Below, one piece after another: positions 24,509 through 33,847 of a stretch of DNA of 40,134 bases; the first letter of the stretch is position 1; the number at the start of each line of letters is the position of its first letter. Origin of the DNA: Paraburkholderia dilworthii (GTDB taxonomy: Bacteria; Pseudomonadota; Gammaproteobacteria; Burkholderiales; Burkholderiaceae); the NCBI RefSeq assembly GCF_000472525.1, contig NZ_AWZT01000051.1, forward strand, positions 7,915-48,048, given 5' to 3'. The position numbers and the translations under genes are program-made. The notes beneath the pieces are model-generated. The model ran no database searches and was not told the origin of the DNA. It saw nothing but the letters and a program-made list of their open reading frames with translations.

Positions 24509-27500
24509 ATGACCGCTCGCCTGCCCATCGACGGCACGCCCGCTCTTGCCGACTACAAGCTGTCCGACAATCTCACCGCGACCCGCGGCCGGATCTTCCT
24601 GACCGGCACTCAGGCGCTGGTGCGCCTTGCGCTGATGCAGCGCTCGCTCGACCGCGCGCGCGGCATGAACACCGCGGGTTTCATCAGTGGCTATCGCGGC
24701 TCGCCGCTCGGCATGGTCGATCAGCAATTGTGGAAGGCGAAGGCACTGCTCAGCGCGAGCGATATTCGCTTCCTGCCCGCGATCAACGAAGAACTCGGCG
24801 GGACGGCCGTGCTCGGCACGCAGCGCGTTGAAGCGGACCCGGAGCGCACTGTCGAAGGTGTGTTCGCGATGTGGTACGGCAAGGGCCCCGGCGTCGACCG
24901 CGCCGGCGACGCGTTGAAGCACGGCAACGCGTACGGTTCGTCGCCGCACGGCGGGGTGCTGGTCGTGGCCGGCGACGACCACGGCTGCGTGTCGTCGTCG
25001 ATGCCGCATCAGAGCGACTTCGCAATGATGGCGTGGCACATGCCGGTCGTGAATCCCTCGAACATCGCCGACATGCTCGAATTCGGACTGTACGGCTGGG
25101 CGCTGTCGCGCTTCTCGGGCGCGTGGGTCGGCTACAAGGCGATCTCCGAAACCGTCGAATCGGGCTCGACCGTCGATCTCGATGCGCTGCGAACCGAATG
25201 GACCGCGCCGGAGAATTTCGAAGCGCCGGCAGGCGGCTTGCATAATCGCTGGCCCGATCTGCCGAGTCTCACCATCGAATCGCGAATGCACGCGAAGCTC
25301 GACGCCGTACGTCACTTCGCTAGAACCAACAGCATCGACAAGTGGATCGCGCCGAGCCCGCATGCGGACGTGGGCATCGTCACATGCGGCAAGGCACATC
25401 TGGATCTGATGGAAACGCTGCGCCGACTCGATCTGACTGTCGCCGATCTGGATGCAGCGGGCGTGCGCATCTACAAAGTGGGTTTGTCGTTCCCGCTGGA
25501 GATGACGCGCATCGACACATTCGTCGCAGGACTTTCCGAAGTGCTGGTAATCGAGGAGAAAGGCCCGGTCATCGAGCAGCAGATCAAGGACTATCTGTAC
25601 AACCGCACCCAAGGCGCGCGGCCAGCCGTGATCGGCAACCATGCGCAAGACGGCAGCATGCTGCTGTCGTCGCTCGGTGAATTGCGGCCGTCACGCATCT
25701 TGCCGGTGTTTGCGAACTGGCTCGCGAAGCACAAGCCAGCACTCGATCGCCGCGAACGCGTGGTCGATCTCGTCGCGCCGCAAATTCTCTCGAACGCCGC
25801 GGACAGCGTGAAGCGCACGCCGTACTTCTGCTCGGGCTGTCCGCACAACACGTCGACGAAAGTACCGGAAGGCTCGATTGCGCAAGCCGGCATCGGCTGT
25901 CACTTCATGGCTTCGTGGATGGAGCGCGACACGACCGGTCTCATCCAGATGGGCGGCGAAGGCGTGGACTGGGCATCGCATTCGATGTTCACGAAAACGC
26001 GCCATGTGTTCCAGAATCTCGGCGACGGCACGTACTTTCACTCCGGCATTCTCGCGATCCGTCAGGCGGTCGCCGCGAAAGCCACCATCACCTACAAGAT
26101 TCTCTACAACGATGCAGTTGCAATGACGGGCGGGCAACCGGTCGACGGCAGCATTTCCGTGCCGCAGATCGCGCGTCAGGTGGAAGCCGAAGGCGTGTCG
26201 CGCTTCGTCGTGGTCAGCGACGAGCCGGAGAAATACGACGGCCATCACGAGCTTTTCCCGAAGGGCACGACGTTCCATCATCGTAGCGAAATGGACACCG
26301 TGCAGCGCGAATTGCGCGACACCGACGGCGTGACCGTGCTGATCTACGACCAAACGTGCGCCGCCGAAAAACGGCGTCGCCGCAAAAAAGGTGAATTCCC
26401 CGATCCGGACAAGCGCCTCTTTATCAACGAGGAAGTTTGCGAAGGCTGCGGCGATTGCGGCGTGCAGTCGAATTGCCTGTCGGTTGAGCCAGTCGAAACG
26501 GCCTTGGGGCGCAAGCGCCGCATCGATCAATCGTCGTGCAACAAAGACTACTCGTGCGTGAACGGTTTTTGCCCGAGCTTCGTGACCGTCGAAGGCGGCA
26601 AGCTGAAAAAAGCTGCGGGCGTCGCGTTCGATCCGCAAGCATTGGCTGAGCGCGTCAACGCGTTGCGGCTTCCCGCCACGCATCTCGACGCCGCACCGTA
26701 CGACATTCTGGTGACGGGCGTCGGCGGTACAGGTGTGGTGACGGTCGGTGCATTGATCAGCATGGCTGCGCATCTGGAAGGCAAGAGCGCGTCGGTGCTC
26801 GACTTCATGGGCTTCGCGCAAAAGGGCGGCTCGGTGTTGTCGTTCGTGCGCTTCGCCGCCCGCGACGAGTGGCTCAACCAGGTACGAATCGACACGCAAC
26901 AGGCGGATGTGCTGCTCGCCTGCGACATGGTGGTCGGCGCGAGCGCCGATGCATTACAAACCGTGCGTCGTGGCCGCACGCGCATCGTCGTCAACACGCA
27001 TGCCATTCCGAACGCCACGTTCGTGCAGAACCCGGACGCTACGCTGCATGCCGACGCGTTGATCGACAAGATGCGCCATGCAGCCGGCGCTGAACGCATG
27101 TCGACTTGCGACGCGCAGGCGCTCGCCACGCGTTTCCTCGGCGACACCATCGGCGCGAACATTCTGATGCTCGGTTATGCGTGGCAACTAGGTCTCGTGC
27201 CCGTTTCGTTCGGCGCGTTGATGCGCGCAATCGAACTGAACAACGTGGCCGTGCAGATGAATCAATTGGCTTTCTCAATCGGCCGACTCGCTGCCGACGA
27301 TCCGGCCGCGCTCGAATCGCTGTGGCAGGCGCGGCATGCCGCGAAGCAGGCGGTGCGCGTCGATACGCTCGACGAGTTGATCGCTCATCGCCAAGGCCGA
27401 CTGCAAACTTATGGCGGTGCGAGCTATGTGAAGCGTTATCGGGCGCTGGTCGATGCGGCGCGCCGTGCGGAAAACACCGTTGATGCAAGCAGCGAACGCG

Positions 27501-28096
27501 TGACGCGTGCGGTGGCCACCACGTTCTATCGTCTGCTGGCGGTGAAGGACGAATACGAAGTCGCGCGTCTGCATACCGATGCCGCGTTCCGCGAAGCACT
27601 CGAAGCGCAATTCGAAGGCGTAGCCGGCAAGGACTTCGGCATCAAGTTCAACCTCGCGCCGCCGACACTTGCGCGCCCGCATGCCGGCGTGAATCCGACG
27701 AAGAAAACGTTCGGCCAATGGATGTGGCCGGTCCTCGGTGTACTCGCAAAGGTGCGCGGCCTTCGCGGCACGATGCTCGATCCGTTTGGCCGCACGCTCG
27801 AACGAAAGATGGAGCGCGAACTCGCCGACGACTACGAAACCACGTTGCAGCGCGCGCTTGCAAAGCTCGACGCCGGCAATCTCGAAGACGTCGCGAAGCT
27901 CGCCGATCTGCATGCGCGCGTGCGCGGTTACGGTCATGTGAAGCTCGCGAATCTGGCGGGCGTAAAGCGTGGCGAACGCGACCTTGTGGCGCGCTTGCAG
28001 ATTGAGGCGGCGACGGGCGCGTCGGTGCAGAAATCGCTGGAGGAAGTGAAAGGCGCTGGGCAATTGCGCGGCATTCCGGTGGTGGTCGCGAAGTAA
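24509..28096 (+). CDS. Fused indolepyruvate:ferredoxin oxidoreductase family protein
   Basis: This 1195-residue enzyme oxidatively decarboxylates aryl 2-oxo acids such as indolepyruvate to aryl-acetyl-CoA, reducing ferredoxin. The usually separate alpha and beta subunits are fused here, as is typical of proteobacteria. Domain order is a pyrimidine-binding pyruvate:ferredoxin oxidoreductase part, then the thiamine-diphosphate domain with SGCPHNTSTKVPEGS (near 440) and YKILYNDAVAMTGGQPVDG. A Cys-rich 4Fe-4S region (VCEGCGDCGVQSNC, near 640) follows. The gamma-type domain (VTGVGGTGVVTVGALI, near 731) and a C-terminal extension complete it. The ATG at 24509 has a GGAG ribosome-binding site eight bases upstream. 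A strong terminator follows at 28134-28166. It probably serves aromatic or branched-chain amino-acid breakdown. Confidence 0.92.
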   Translation: MTARLPIDGTPALADYKLSDNLTATRGRIFLTGTQALVRLALMQRSLDRARGMNTAGFISGYRGSPLGMVDQQLWKAKALLSASDIRFLPAINEELGGTAVLGTQRVEADPERTVEGVFAMWYGKGPGVDRAGDALKHGNAYGSSPHGGVLVVAGDDHGCVSSSMPHQSDFAMMAWHMPVVNPSNIADMLEFGLYGWALSRFSGAWVGYKAISETVESGSTVDLDALRTEWTAPENFEAPAGGLHNRWPDLPSLTIESRMHAKLDAVRHFARTNSIDKWIAPSPHADVGIVTCGKAHLDLMETLRRLDLTVADLDAAGVRIYKVGLSFPLEMTRIDTFVAGLSEVLVIEEKGPVIEQQIKDYLYNRTQGARPAVIGNHAQDGSMLLSSLGELRPSRILPVFANWLAKHKPALDRRERVVDLVAPQILSNAADSVKRTPYFCSGCPHNTSTKVPEGSIAQAGIGCHFMASWMERDTTGLIQMGGEGVDWASHSMFTKTRHVFQNLGDGTYFHSGILAIRQAVAAKATITYKILYNDAVAMTGGQPVDGSISVPQIARQVEAEGVSRFVVVSDEPEKYDGHHELFPKGTTFHHRSEMDTVQRELRDTDGVTVLIYDQTCAAEKRRRRKKGEFPDPDKRLFINEEVCEGCGDCGVQSNCLSVEPVETALGRKRRIDQSSCNKDYSCVNGFCPSFVTVEGGKLKKAAGVAFDPQALAERVNALRLPATHLDAAPYDILVTGVGGTGVVTVGALISMAAHLEGKSASVLDFMGFAQKGGSVLSFVRFAARDEWLNQVRIDTQQADVLLACDMVVGASADALQTVRRGRTRIVVNTHAIPNATFVQNPDATLHADALIDKMRHAAGAERMSTCDAQALATRFLGDTIGANILMLGYAWQLGLVPVSFGALMRAIELNNVAVQMNQLAFSIGRLAADDPAALESLWQARHAAKQAVRVDTLDELIAHRQGRLQTYGGASYVKRYRALVDAARRAENTVDASSERVTRAVATTFYRLLAVKDEYEVARLHTDAAFREALEAQFEGVAGKDFGIKFNLAPPTLARPHAGVNPTKKTFGQWMWPVLGVLAKVRGLRGTMLDPFGRTLERKMERELADDYETTLQRALAKLDAGNLEDVAKLADLHARVRGYGHVKLANLAGVKRGERDLVARLQIEAATGASVQKSLEEVKGAGQLRGIPVVVAK

Positions 28097-28133
28097 GCGT
28101 TATCGCGTCGGCCTTTCTAACGCTGACAACGAA

Positions 28134-28166
28134 GCCGCTGCGTGCGCAGGCACGCAGCGGCTTTTT
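28134..28166 (+). terminator. Strong rho-independent terminator of the ferredoxin oxidoreductase gene
   Basis: A perfect 12-bp stem (28134-28145 with 28150-28161) and a 4-base loop run directly into TTTTT. It ends 14 bases before the cutC stop codon. Read from the minus strand, the stem is followed by a weaker T-rich stretch, so it may also help end the cutC transcript. Confidence 0.92.
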
Positions 28167-28180
28167 GTTTGCCTGCGGAT

Positions 28181-28897
28181 TCAGCCCGCTTGCGTGATGT
28201 TCGCTTGTGCATTTAGCAAGGCCCTGACTCGCGTAACCTGTTCTCTTTCGACCGGTGCAAAACCACTGCCACCCACGCGGACGCCCGAGCCGAAATGCAC
28301 CGCTTCAACCAGCGTTCTGCTCACAAAGCCCGCAACCGCATCGACCGTCAGACCCGCGCCTGCCAGCACCGTGCATCGCGATCCTGCTGCTTGCCGCACC
28401 AACTCGCGAATTGTCGCTTCGGCATTGAGCACCGACGGCTTTCCACCCGACGTCAGCACATTGGTCACGGCATCGAAACCGAGCAGCACGTCTAGCGCTT
28501 TTTGCCGATCGCGCACTTCGTCGAACGCGCGATGGAAGGTGATCGCGAGGCCATCGGTCGCGTCAATTGCACGCCGAAGCTGTTCGCGGTCGATCTCGCC
28601 GTCCGCGTTCAACATGCCGATCACCACACCGCTCGCGCCCGCCGCCTTGACGGTTCGCACGTCGCGCAGCATCACCGCGAAGTCGTCCGCGTCGTAGACG
28701 AAAGAACGGCTGTGCGGTCGCACGATCACATTGACGGGAACGCCGACCGCGTCGACCACCGCCTCGATGAGACCGATGCTCGGCGTGAGGCCGTCCTCGC
28801 CCATCGCGGTCACGAGTTCGAGGCGATCGGCGCCCGCTTGCGCGGCGAGCCGCGCGTCGGCAACGGTAGCGGCAATGACTTCGAGCAGAACGGACAT
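28181..28897 (-). CDS. cutC: CutC family protein
   Basis: The 238-residue TIM-barrel protein matches the CutC family: LLEVIAATVADARLAAQAGA, DRLELVTAMGEDGLTPS, VNVIVRPHSRSFVYD, ITFHRAFDE and TVLAGAGLTVDAV are all characteristic. CutC was named for copper homeostasis, but its biochemical activity remains uncertain. The ATG at 28897 gives the usual family N-terminus; the frame is open further upstream, but those residues are not family-like. It lies 43 bases after the EAL-protein gene on the same strand, and the two are probably one transcript. Confidence 0.92.
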   Translation of the reverse strand: MSVLLEVIAATVADARLAAQAGADRLELVTAMGEDGLTPSIGLIEAVVDAVGVPVNVIVRPHSRSFVYDADDFAVMLRDVRTVKAAGASGVVIGMLNADGEIDREQLRRAIDATDGLAITFHRAFDEVRDRQKALDVLLGFDAVTNVLTSGGKPSVLNAEATIRELVRQAAGSRCTVLAGAGLTVDAVAGFVSRTLVEAVHFGSGVRVGGSGFAPVEREQVTRVRALLNAQANITQAG

Positions 28898-28940
28898 GAG
28901 CGCGACCGGTGTCGTTGAAAACGACATCATCGCAGAAGCG

Positions 28941-30209
28941 CTACTCGTCGATCCAGTCGATATCGCCGCACAGCACGCAGGTCTGCGCACCGACGCGCGT
29001 CGCCACCGACAACGTCACACACGGCAATGCTTCGTTGATCGACAGATACGGACGCGTCACATGCACGCGCTCCGGCGAGTTGATCGCATCGCGAAAGTAC
29101 GGACGACGCAGCCAGTTCGCGCCTTGTGCATCGGCAAGCGGCAAAAAACGCGTTTCATGCGCCGCGCGATCGGCTCGCAGCACGACGTTGCGGCCCGCCT
29201 GCCGCCCTTTGCCGTCGAGCAGAAAGCAGCGCGCGGCGTGATCGAGCGCGAGAAAATTCCAGCACACTTCGTCGAGCGGCTCGCCGGCTGCAAGCCGTTC
29301 GGCTGCGCGTTCGAAGGCGCGCAGATAGGGAGCGAGGCGGCTCGCGTTGCGGCGCTCGCGTGCTTCCATCTGATCGCGATAACGCTCGGTGAGCTCGCTG
29401 ATGCAAGTCGCCGCATGCGTCGCGTCGGCCGCGCCCGGGTTCGGACGTCCGAAGAAAAAGCCTTGAACGAAGTCGGCGTTGCAGGCAAGCGCCATTTGCG
29501 CTTCGTGTTCCGTTTCCACGCCTTCCACGAGCACGAGCTTGCCGGCTTCGTGCAGCAACGCGACGAGGCCCGGCAAAATCGTTCCCATATCGGCGCGGTG
29601 CGCCGCGTGCGACAGCATGATGCGGTCGAGCTTCACAATATCCGGGTTCAATTGCCAGATCCGCTCGACGTTCGAATGGCCCGCGCCGAAATCGTCGAGT
29701 GCGATCAGGAAGCCGCGCTCGCGAAACTGGCGCACCGCATCAGCGAGACGTTCGAGATCTTCCGCGCGCTGCTCGAGCACTTCGAGCACGATGCGCCGCG
29801 GCGGCAAGCCCAGGCGCTTGAGCGTAGCGAGTAATGCAGCGGACAGATACGGATCGGTGAGCGCACCCGGATGCACGTTGAGAAACAGCCACTCGCGTTC
29901 CGCGCCAAGCACCTTGAAGTTTTCCAGATGCAGCGTCTGCGCAAGACGGTCCAGCTGCAATACATCACCGACACGCGCCGCCTCGCCGAATACGTCGAGC
30001 GGCGATACCGGGCGGTCGAGCATGTCGTGCGCGCGCAGCAAACCTTCATAGCCGACCGCCCGCATATGCGACAGGCTGAAGATGGGTTGAAACACGCTCG
30101 TCAGCGTGAGCTCACCGTGCTGTGCCGAGAAGCGTTCCAAGCCCGACGTCATTTCGACGTCGAAGCCGGGGGGCGCAGTGGCCGTCCTTTCCTGTTGCGC
30201 AATCGTCAT
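28941..30209 (-). CDS. EAL-domain c-di-GMP phosphodiesterase with C-terminal sensor-like domain
   Basis: This 422-residue cytoplasmic protein has an EAL domain at about 33-260. Catalytic residues appear intact: E55 in YEGL, N111 in LNVHP, E143, D172-D173 in LDDFGAG, K193 in IVKLD, E229 in VEGVE and Q249 in VQGFFFG. A predicted helical linker (about 270-320) leads to a C-terminal domain containing ARCFLLDGKGRQAG and WLRRPYFRDAI. That domain resembles PAS/Cache-like sensor domains such as the one in YkuI. It is therefore likely a phosphodiesterase under small-molecule control. cutC follows 43 bases downstream on the same strand. Confidence 0.86.
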   Translation of the reverse strand: MTIAQQERTATAPPGFDVEMTSGLERFSAQHGELTLTSVFQPIFSLSHMRAVGYEGLLRAHDMLDRPVSPLDVFGEAARVGDVLQLDRLAQTLHLENFKVLGAEREWLFLNVHPGALTDPYLSAALLATLKRLGLPPRRIVLEVLEQRAEDLERLADAVRQFRERGFLIALDDFGAGHSNVERIWQLNPDIVKLDRIMLSHAAHRADMGTILPGLVALLHEAGKLVLVEGVETEHEAQMALACNADFVQGFFFGRPNPGAADATHAATCISELTERYRDQMEARERRNASRLAPYLRAFERAAERLAAGEPLDEVCWNFLALDHAARCFLLDGKGRQAGRNVVLRADRAAHETRFLPLADAQGANWLRRPYFRDAINSPERVHVTRPYLSINEALPCVTLSVATRVGAQTCVLCGDIDWIDE

Positions 30210-30357
30210 GCAATCCTCTCACGCGAGAGCCGGGCCGGTCGAACGCGGATGCAAACGACCCACGGCGCCATTGCTCCAAAATGTGCGTCATCGATATGGC
30301 TTAAGCAAGCTCCATGCGCACGCTCGCGCACATAGCGATGTAACTGGCGTGAAAGAT

Positions 30358-30428
30358 TGCACCGACGGCACGGTGCATGCGCCACGCGAGGGCGCAACGC
30401 GCACCGATAACGTGCAATCAACGTGCAA
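30358..30428. promoter_or_regulatory. Cluster of GTGCA-containing repeats in a divergent promoter region
   Basis: TGCACCG (30358-30364) and CGGTGCA (30371-30377) are perfect inverted repeats with a 6-base spacer. Two direct AACGTGCAA copies follow at 30409-30417 and 30420-30428, 11 bases apart. The cluster sits about 150 bases upstream of the EAL gene (-) and 315 bases upstream of the antiporter gene (+). The rest of this 534-base gap (30210-30743) holds no supportable gene. Confidence 0.4.
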
Positions 30429-30743
30429 CTGGCGAGAGACGCGCTTCGCCAGTCCGTGGCCTCTGTGGACTTCCCGAAGTGCGAAGCGAGAGAGCTACAC
30501 TGCGCGGGCTAGACTCGCAGGATAAACTCGCGGTCTGTGGGCAGTCTGTAGGCGCTCTGCCGCGTGTTCTACAGCGCGGTCTACCGTTCACGCTCAAGCT
30601 TCGCGCTTCAGCTCGCCGCTCGACTTGATGCCTCGTCCCGCCCCGCCGGCGCGCGTCATGCCGCTTGCGAGCCGTTCCGCGAATTCCTCGGATGGCATCG
30701 CGACTTTGTCCACCTCACCGTTATCTCCCCAAGTCTCGTACCG

Positions 30744-32393
30744 ATGGAAATTCTCTTCACCGTATTGATTCTTCTGCTTGCCGTGGCCGCGTCGGGAGTC
30801 GTGACCCGCTTGCTGCCCGTACCGTTGCCGCTGGTTCAGATTGCAATGGGCGCGATGCTAGCGTGGCCGAAGCTCGGGCTGCACGTCACATTCGATCCGG
30901 AAATCTTCATGATGCTGTTCATTCCGCCGCTACTTTTCGCGGACGGATGGCGCATTCCCAAGCGCGAATTCTTCATGGCGCGCCGCTCGATCCTGATGCT
31001 CGCGCTCGGCCTCGTTTTCATGACGGTGCTCGCCGTCGGCTACTTCGTGCACGCGCTCGTCCCGTCGATGTCGCTGCCCGTCGCGTTCGCACTCGCCGCC
31101 GTGTTGTCGCCAACCGATGCTGTCGCGCTCTCCGGCATCGCGGGCAAGGGCAAGATTCCGGGCAGGCTGATGCACATCCTCGAAGGCGAGGCGTTGATGA
31201 ACGACGCGTCCGGCCTCGTCGCACTAAAGTTCGCGATCGCCGCCGCGCTCACCGGCGTGTTTTCATTGCGCGACGCATCGATCAGCTTCGTGATCATCGC
31301 CGCCGGCGGTCTCGCGACGGGCGCGGCGGTGAGCTGGCTCTTCAGCTTCGTCTCCGTGCGCTTTCTGAATCTCACCGAAGAAGGCGACCCGGCGCCCGGC
31401 GTCGTGATGACCTTACTCATTCCGTTCGCCGCATACCTGATCGCGGAACGCCTCGAACTCTCGGGGATTCTCGCGGCGGTCGCGGCCGGCATGATGATGA
31501 ATTACACGACGCTCGCGACGTCCGGACCGGTGGCATCGCGAGTGCGCGCGAGCAGCACGTGGACGATGATCGAGTTCGTCTTCAACGGCATGGTGTTCAT
31601 TCTGCTGGGATTGCAGTTTCCGCACATTCTCGGGCGCGCGCTGCTCGACGCGCATCAAACCAGCGACGCGCAAGTCGGACGGCTGATCGGCTATATCGCC
31701 GCTGTCGCGGCGGCGCTCTACGGGATGCGCTTCGTGTGGGTGTGGCTGCTGCGCTGGTTCGCGAGCCGCGGCGCGGCGCGGCAAGGGGTCGCGAACGCGG
31801 TGCCGGGATTACGCACCGTGGCGGTCACGACGGTCGCGGGCGTGCGCGGCGCGGTGACGCTCGCAGGCGTGTTGTCGTTGCCGGAGATGCTGCCGGGAGG
31901 GGCACCGTTGCCTGGGCGCGATCTCGCGATATTCATCGCATCCGGCGTGATTCTGCTGTCTTTGCTCGTCGCGGTAATCGCGTTGCCGTTGCTGTTGCGC
32001 GGATGGCGCCGCGGCAAGGACCCGCACGCGGCAGAAGAAGCGCTTGCACGCGCGATGGCGGCGCAAGCCGCGATTCGCGCCGTCGACAACGTGCATAACA
32101 AGGAATGCGCGAACCTCGACGAATCCGCCTCGGCATATGCGGCCGATGTGACCGCGCGCGTAATGGACATCTATCGCCGCAGGCTGACTGCACTCGGTGA
32201 AGACCGGGAGCCGCGCGAGATGGCGCGACGCGCCGATGCATTGGAATTTCGCATGAAGCTCTCGGCGATGCGCGCCGAGCGCCAGGTGTTGCTCAGCTTG
32301 CGCAGCAGTCAGGCGATCAACGACGAGACGTTCAACAAGCTCATGCGCGAAGTAGATCTGTCGGAGACGGCGCTGACCGCGCGCAGGAAGTAA
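30744..32393 (+). CDS. CPA1-family Na+/H+ antiporter
   Basis: This 549-residue inner-membrane antiporter has about twelve hydrophobic helices in the first 430 residues and a hydrophilic C-terminal tail of about 110 residues. Diagnostic motifs are PPLLFADGW, LSPTDAVALSGI and EGEALMNDASGLVALK, which carries the ND ion-binding pair of CPA1 proteins. VAGVRGAVTLAGVLSLP, near the last helices, also fits. It exchanges monovalent cations for protons to control pH and salt. The ATG at 30744 begins directly with the first helix (MEILFTVLILLLAVAASG); the open frame upstream adds 60 non-membrane residues and was rejected. It is convergent with the uracil permease gene. Confidence 0.9.
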   Translation: MEILFTVLILLLAVAASGVVTRLLPVPLPLVQIAMGAMLAWPKLGLHVTFDPEIFMMLFIPPLLFADGWRIPKREFFMARRSILMLALGLVFMTVLAVGYFVHALVPSMSLPVAFALAAVLSPTDAVALSGIAGKGKIPGRLMHILEGEALMNDASGLVALKFAIAAALTGVFSLRDASISFVIIAAGGLATGAAVSWLFSFVSVRFLNLTEEGDPAPGVVMTLLIPFAAYLIAERLELSGILAAVAAGMMMNYTTLATSGPVASRVRASSTWTMIEFVFNGMVFILLGLQFPHILGRALLDAHQTSDAQVGRLIGYIAAVAAALYGMRFVWVWLLRWFASRGAARQGVANAVPGLRTVAVTTVAGVRGAVTLAGVLSLPEMLPGGAPLPGRDLAIFIASGVILLSLLVAVIALPLLLRGWRRGKDPHAAEEALARAMAAQAAIRAVDNVHNKECANLDESASAYAADVTARVMDIYRRRLTALGEDREPREMARRADALEFRMKLSAMRAERQVLLSLRSSQAINDETFNKLMREVDLSETALTARRK

Positions 32394-32462
32394 AGCCGGC
32401 TTCGGCTGAAGTTGCGGCGGGCTTCTTGCTGACAGCGAAAGCTCGCGCCGCCGCGAAAACCG

Positions 32463-33770
32463 TCAGGCCACCTGACCTTGCGCCGGCTTCCTTCTGAGGA
32501 GCGCATAAAGAATGATCGCGCCGAAAGTCGCCGTGCCGATGCCGCCAAGACCGAAGCCGCCCAACTTCAGCGAGAAGTCGCCGGCGCCGAGCACGAGCGT
32601 GACAGCGGCCACGATCAGATTGCGGTTGTCCGAGAAGTCCACCTTGTTGACGACCCAGATACGCGCGCCCGTCACCGCGATCAGACCGAACACCACAATC
32701 GAAACGCCGCCGAGCACCGGACCCGGAATGGTCTGGATGACCGCGCCGAACTTCGGCGAAAAACCGAGCACCAACGCAATCAAAGCGGCAATGACGAACA
32801 CCAGCGTCGAATAGATTTTGGTTACCGCCATCACGCCGATGTTTTCGGCGTACGTCGTCACGCCTGTGCCGCCGGCGAAACCCGACACGACTGTTGCGAG
32901 TCCATCGCCGAGAAATGCGCGGCCGATATAGCGGTCCAGGTTCTGTCCGGTCATCGCGCTCACCGCCTTGATATGCCCAAGATTTTCGGCAACGAGAATC
33001 ACCGCGATCGGCGCGAGCAACGTCATCGCACGCATGTCGAACACCGGCGCCGTAAAGTGCGGCATACCGAACCACGCAGCGTTAGCCACAATCGAAAAGT
33101 CGATCGGCTTGCCCATGCCGAGGCCGTTCGTCACGATGGCGTAGATCACATACGCCATCAGCAAGCCGACGAGAATAAGCAGGCGTTGCAGCATGCCGCG
33201 CCCGAACACGGCGACCGCGCCGACGCACAGCACGGTGACCAACGCCATCCACGAATCGAAGTTGCTGCCGCTCACGCCGCGCACCGCAATGGGCGCGAGA
33301 TTCAGACCGATCACGCAGACGATAGCGCCGGTCACGACCGGCGGCATTAGCGTTTCGATCCAGCGCGTGCCGACCGCCGACACGATCAGCCCGATGATCG
33401 CGTACACCACGCCGCACGCGATGATGCCGCCCAGCGCGAGCGGAATGTTCATATTCGGACCGTGGCCGCCATAGCCCGTAATCGCGATCACGAGACCGAT
33501 GAACGCGAAGCTCGAGCCCAGATAGCTCGGCACGCGGCCGCCGACCAGCACGAAGAACAACAGCGTGCCGATGCCCGACATGAAGATGCAGAGGTTCGGA
33601 TCGAAGCCCATCAGCAATGGCGCGAGCACCGTCGAGCCGAACATGGCGACGACGTGCTGAATGCCCATCGCGAACATCTGCGGCCAGGCGAGGCGTTCGT
33701 CGGTGCCGACGATGCGCCCCTCGACGGCGTCTGGCTGCACGCGCCAGCGGGGAAAATAGGAATTGGCCAT
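32463..33770 (-). CDS. uraA: Uracil/xanthine permease (NCS2 family, UraA-like)
   Basis: This 435-residue inner-membrane nucleobase:proton symporter has about fourteen hydrophobic segments. The UraA substrate and proton residues are visible: E262 and H266 in AENLGHI, and E309 in TTYAENIGVMA. The following IYSTLVF and IPGPVLGGVSIVVFG also match UraA closely, so uracil is the most likely substrate. The ATG is preceded by GAGGAGAA. A promoter, an operator-like palindrome and two alternative leader hairpins lie upstream (33796-33876). Confidence 0.9.
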   Translation of the reverse strand: MANSYFPRWRVQPDAVEGRIVGTDERLAWPQMFAMGIQHVVAMFGSTVLAPLLMGFDPNLCIFMSGIGTLLFFVLVGGRVPSYLGSSFAFIGLVIAITGYGGHGPNMNIPLALGGIIACGVVYAIIGLIVSAVGTRWIETLMPPVVTGAIVCVIGLNLAPIAVRGVSGSNFDSWMALVTVLCVGAVAVFGRGMLQRLLILVGLLMAYVIYAIVTNGLGMGKPIDFSIVANAAWFGMPHFTAPVFDMRAMTLLAPIAVILVAENLGHIKAVSAMTGQNLDRYIGRAFLGDGLATVVSGFAGGTGVTTYAENIGVMAVTKIYSTLVFVIAALIALVLGFSPKFGAVIQTIPGPVLGGVSIVVFGLIAVTGARIWVVNKVDFSDNRNLIVAAVTLVLGAGDFSLKLGGFGLGGIGTATFGAIILYALLRRKPAQGQVA

Positions 33771-33795
33771 CGCGGGGGTTCTCCTCTATTCGGCA

Positions 33796-33831
33796 TTTTT
33801 CGTTGATGACGGCGCGAAAAAGAAACGCCGT
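33796..33831 (-). promoter_or_regulatory. Two mutually exclusive hairpins in the uracil permease leader
   Basis: In the leader RNA (minus strand), ACGGCG (33831-33826) can pair with CGCCGT (33814-33809). Alternatively TTTTTCG (33821-33815) can pair with CGAAAAA (33802-33796). Each pairing uses bases in the other's loop, so both cannot form as simple hairpins. A TTTCTTTTT tract lies in the first loop. This is the layout of an RNA switch, attenuator or translation-control leader, 25 bases upstream of the start codon. Confidence 0.45.
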
Positions 33832-33847
33832 GCGGGAATTACGCGCG

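Noticed and set aside
24503..26899. Two long minus-strand frames opposite the ferredoxin oxidoreductase gene
   Set aside because: The plus-strand gene has clear domains across this whole span. The antisense frames have no family features.
32394..32462. Possible terminator hairpin (GCCGGCTTCGGC) between the antiporter and permease genes
   Set aside because: The stem is short and not followed by a T-run on either strand, so it is not supported as a terminator.
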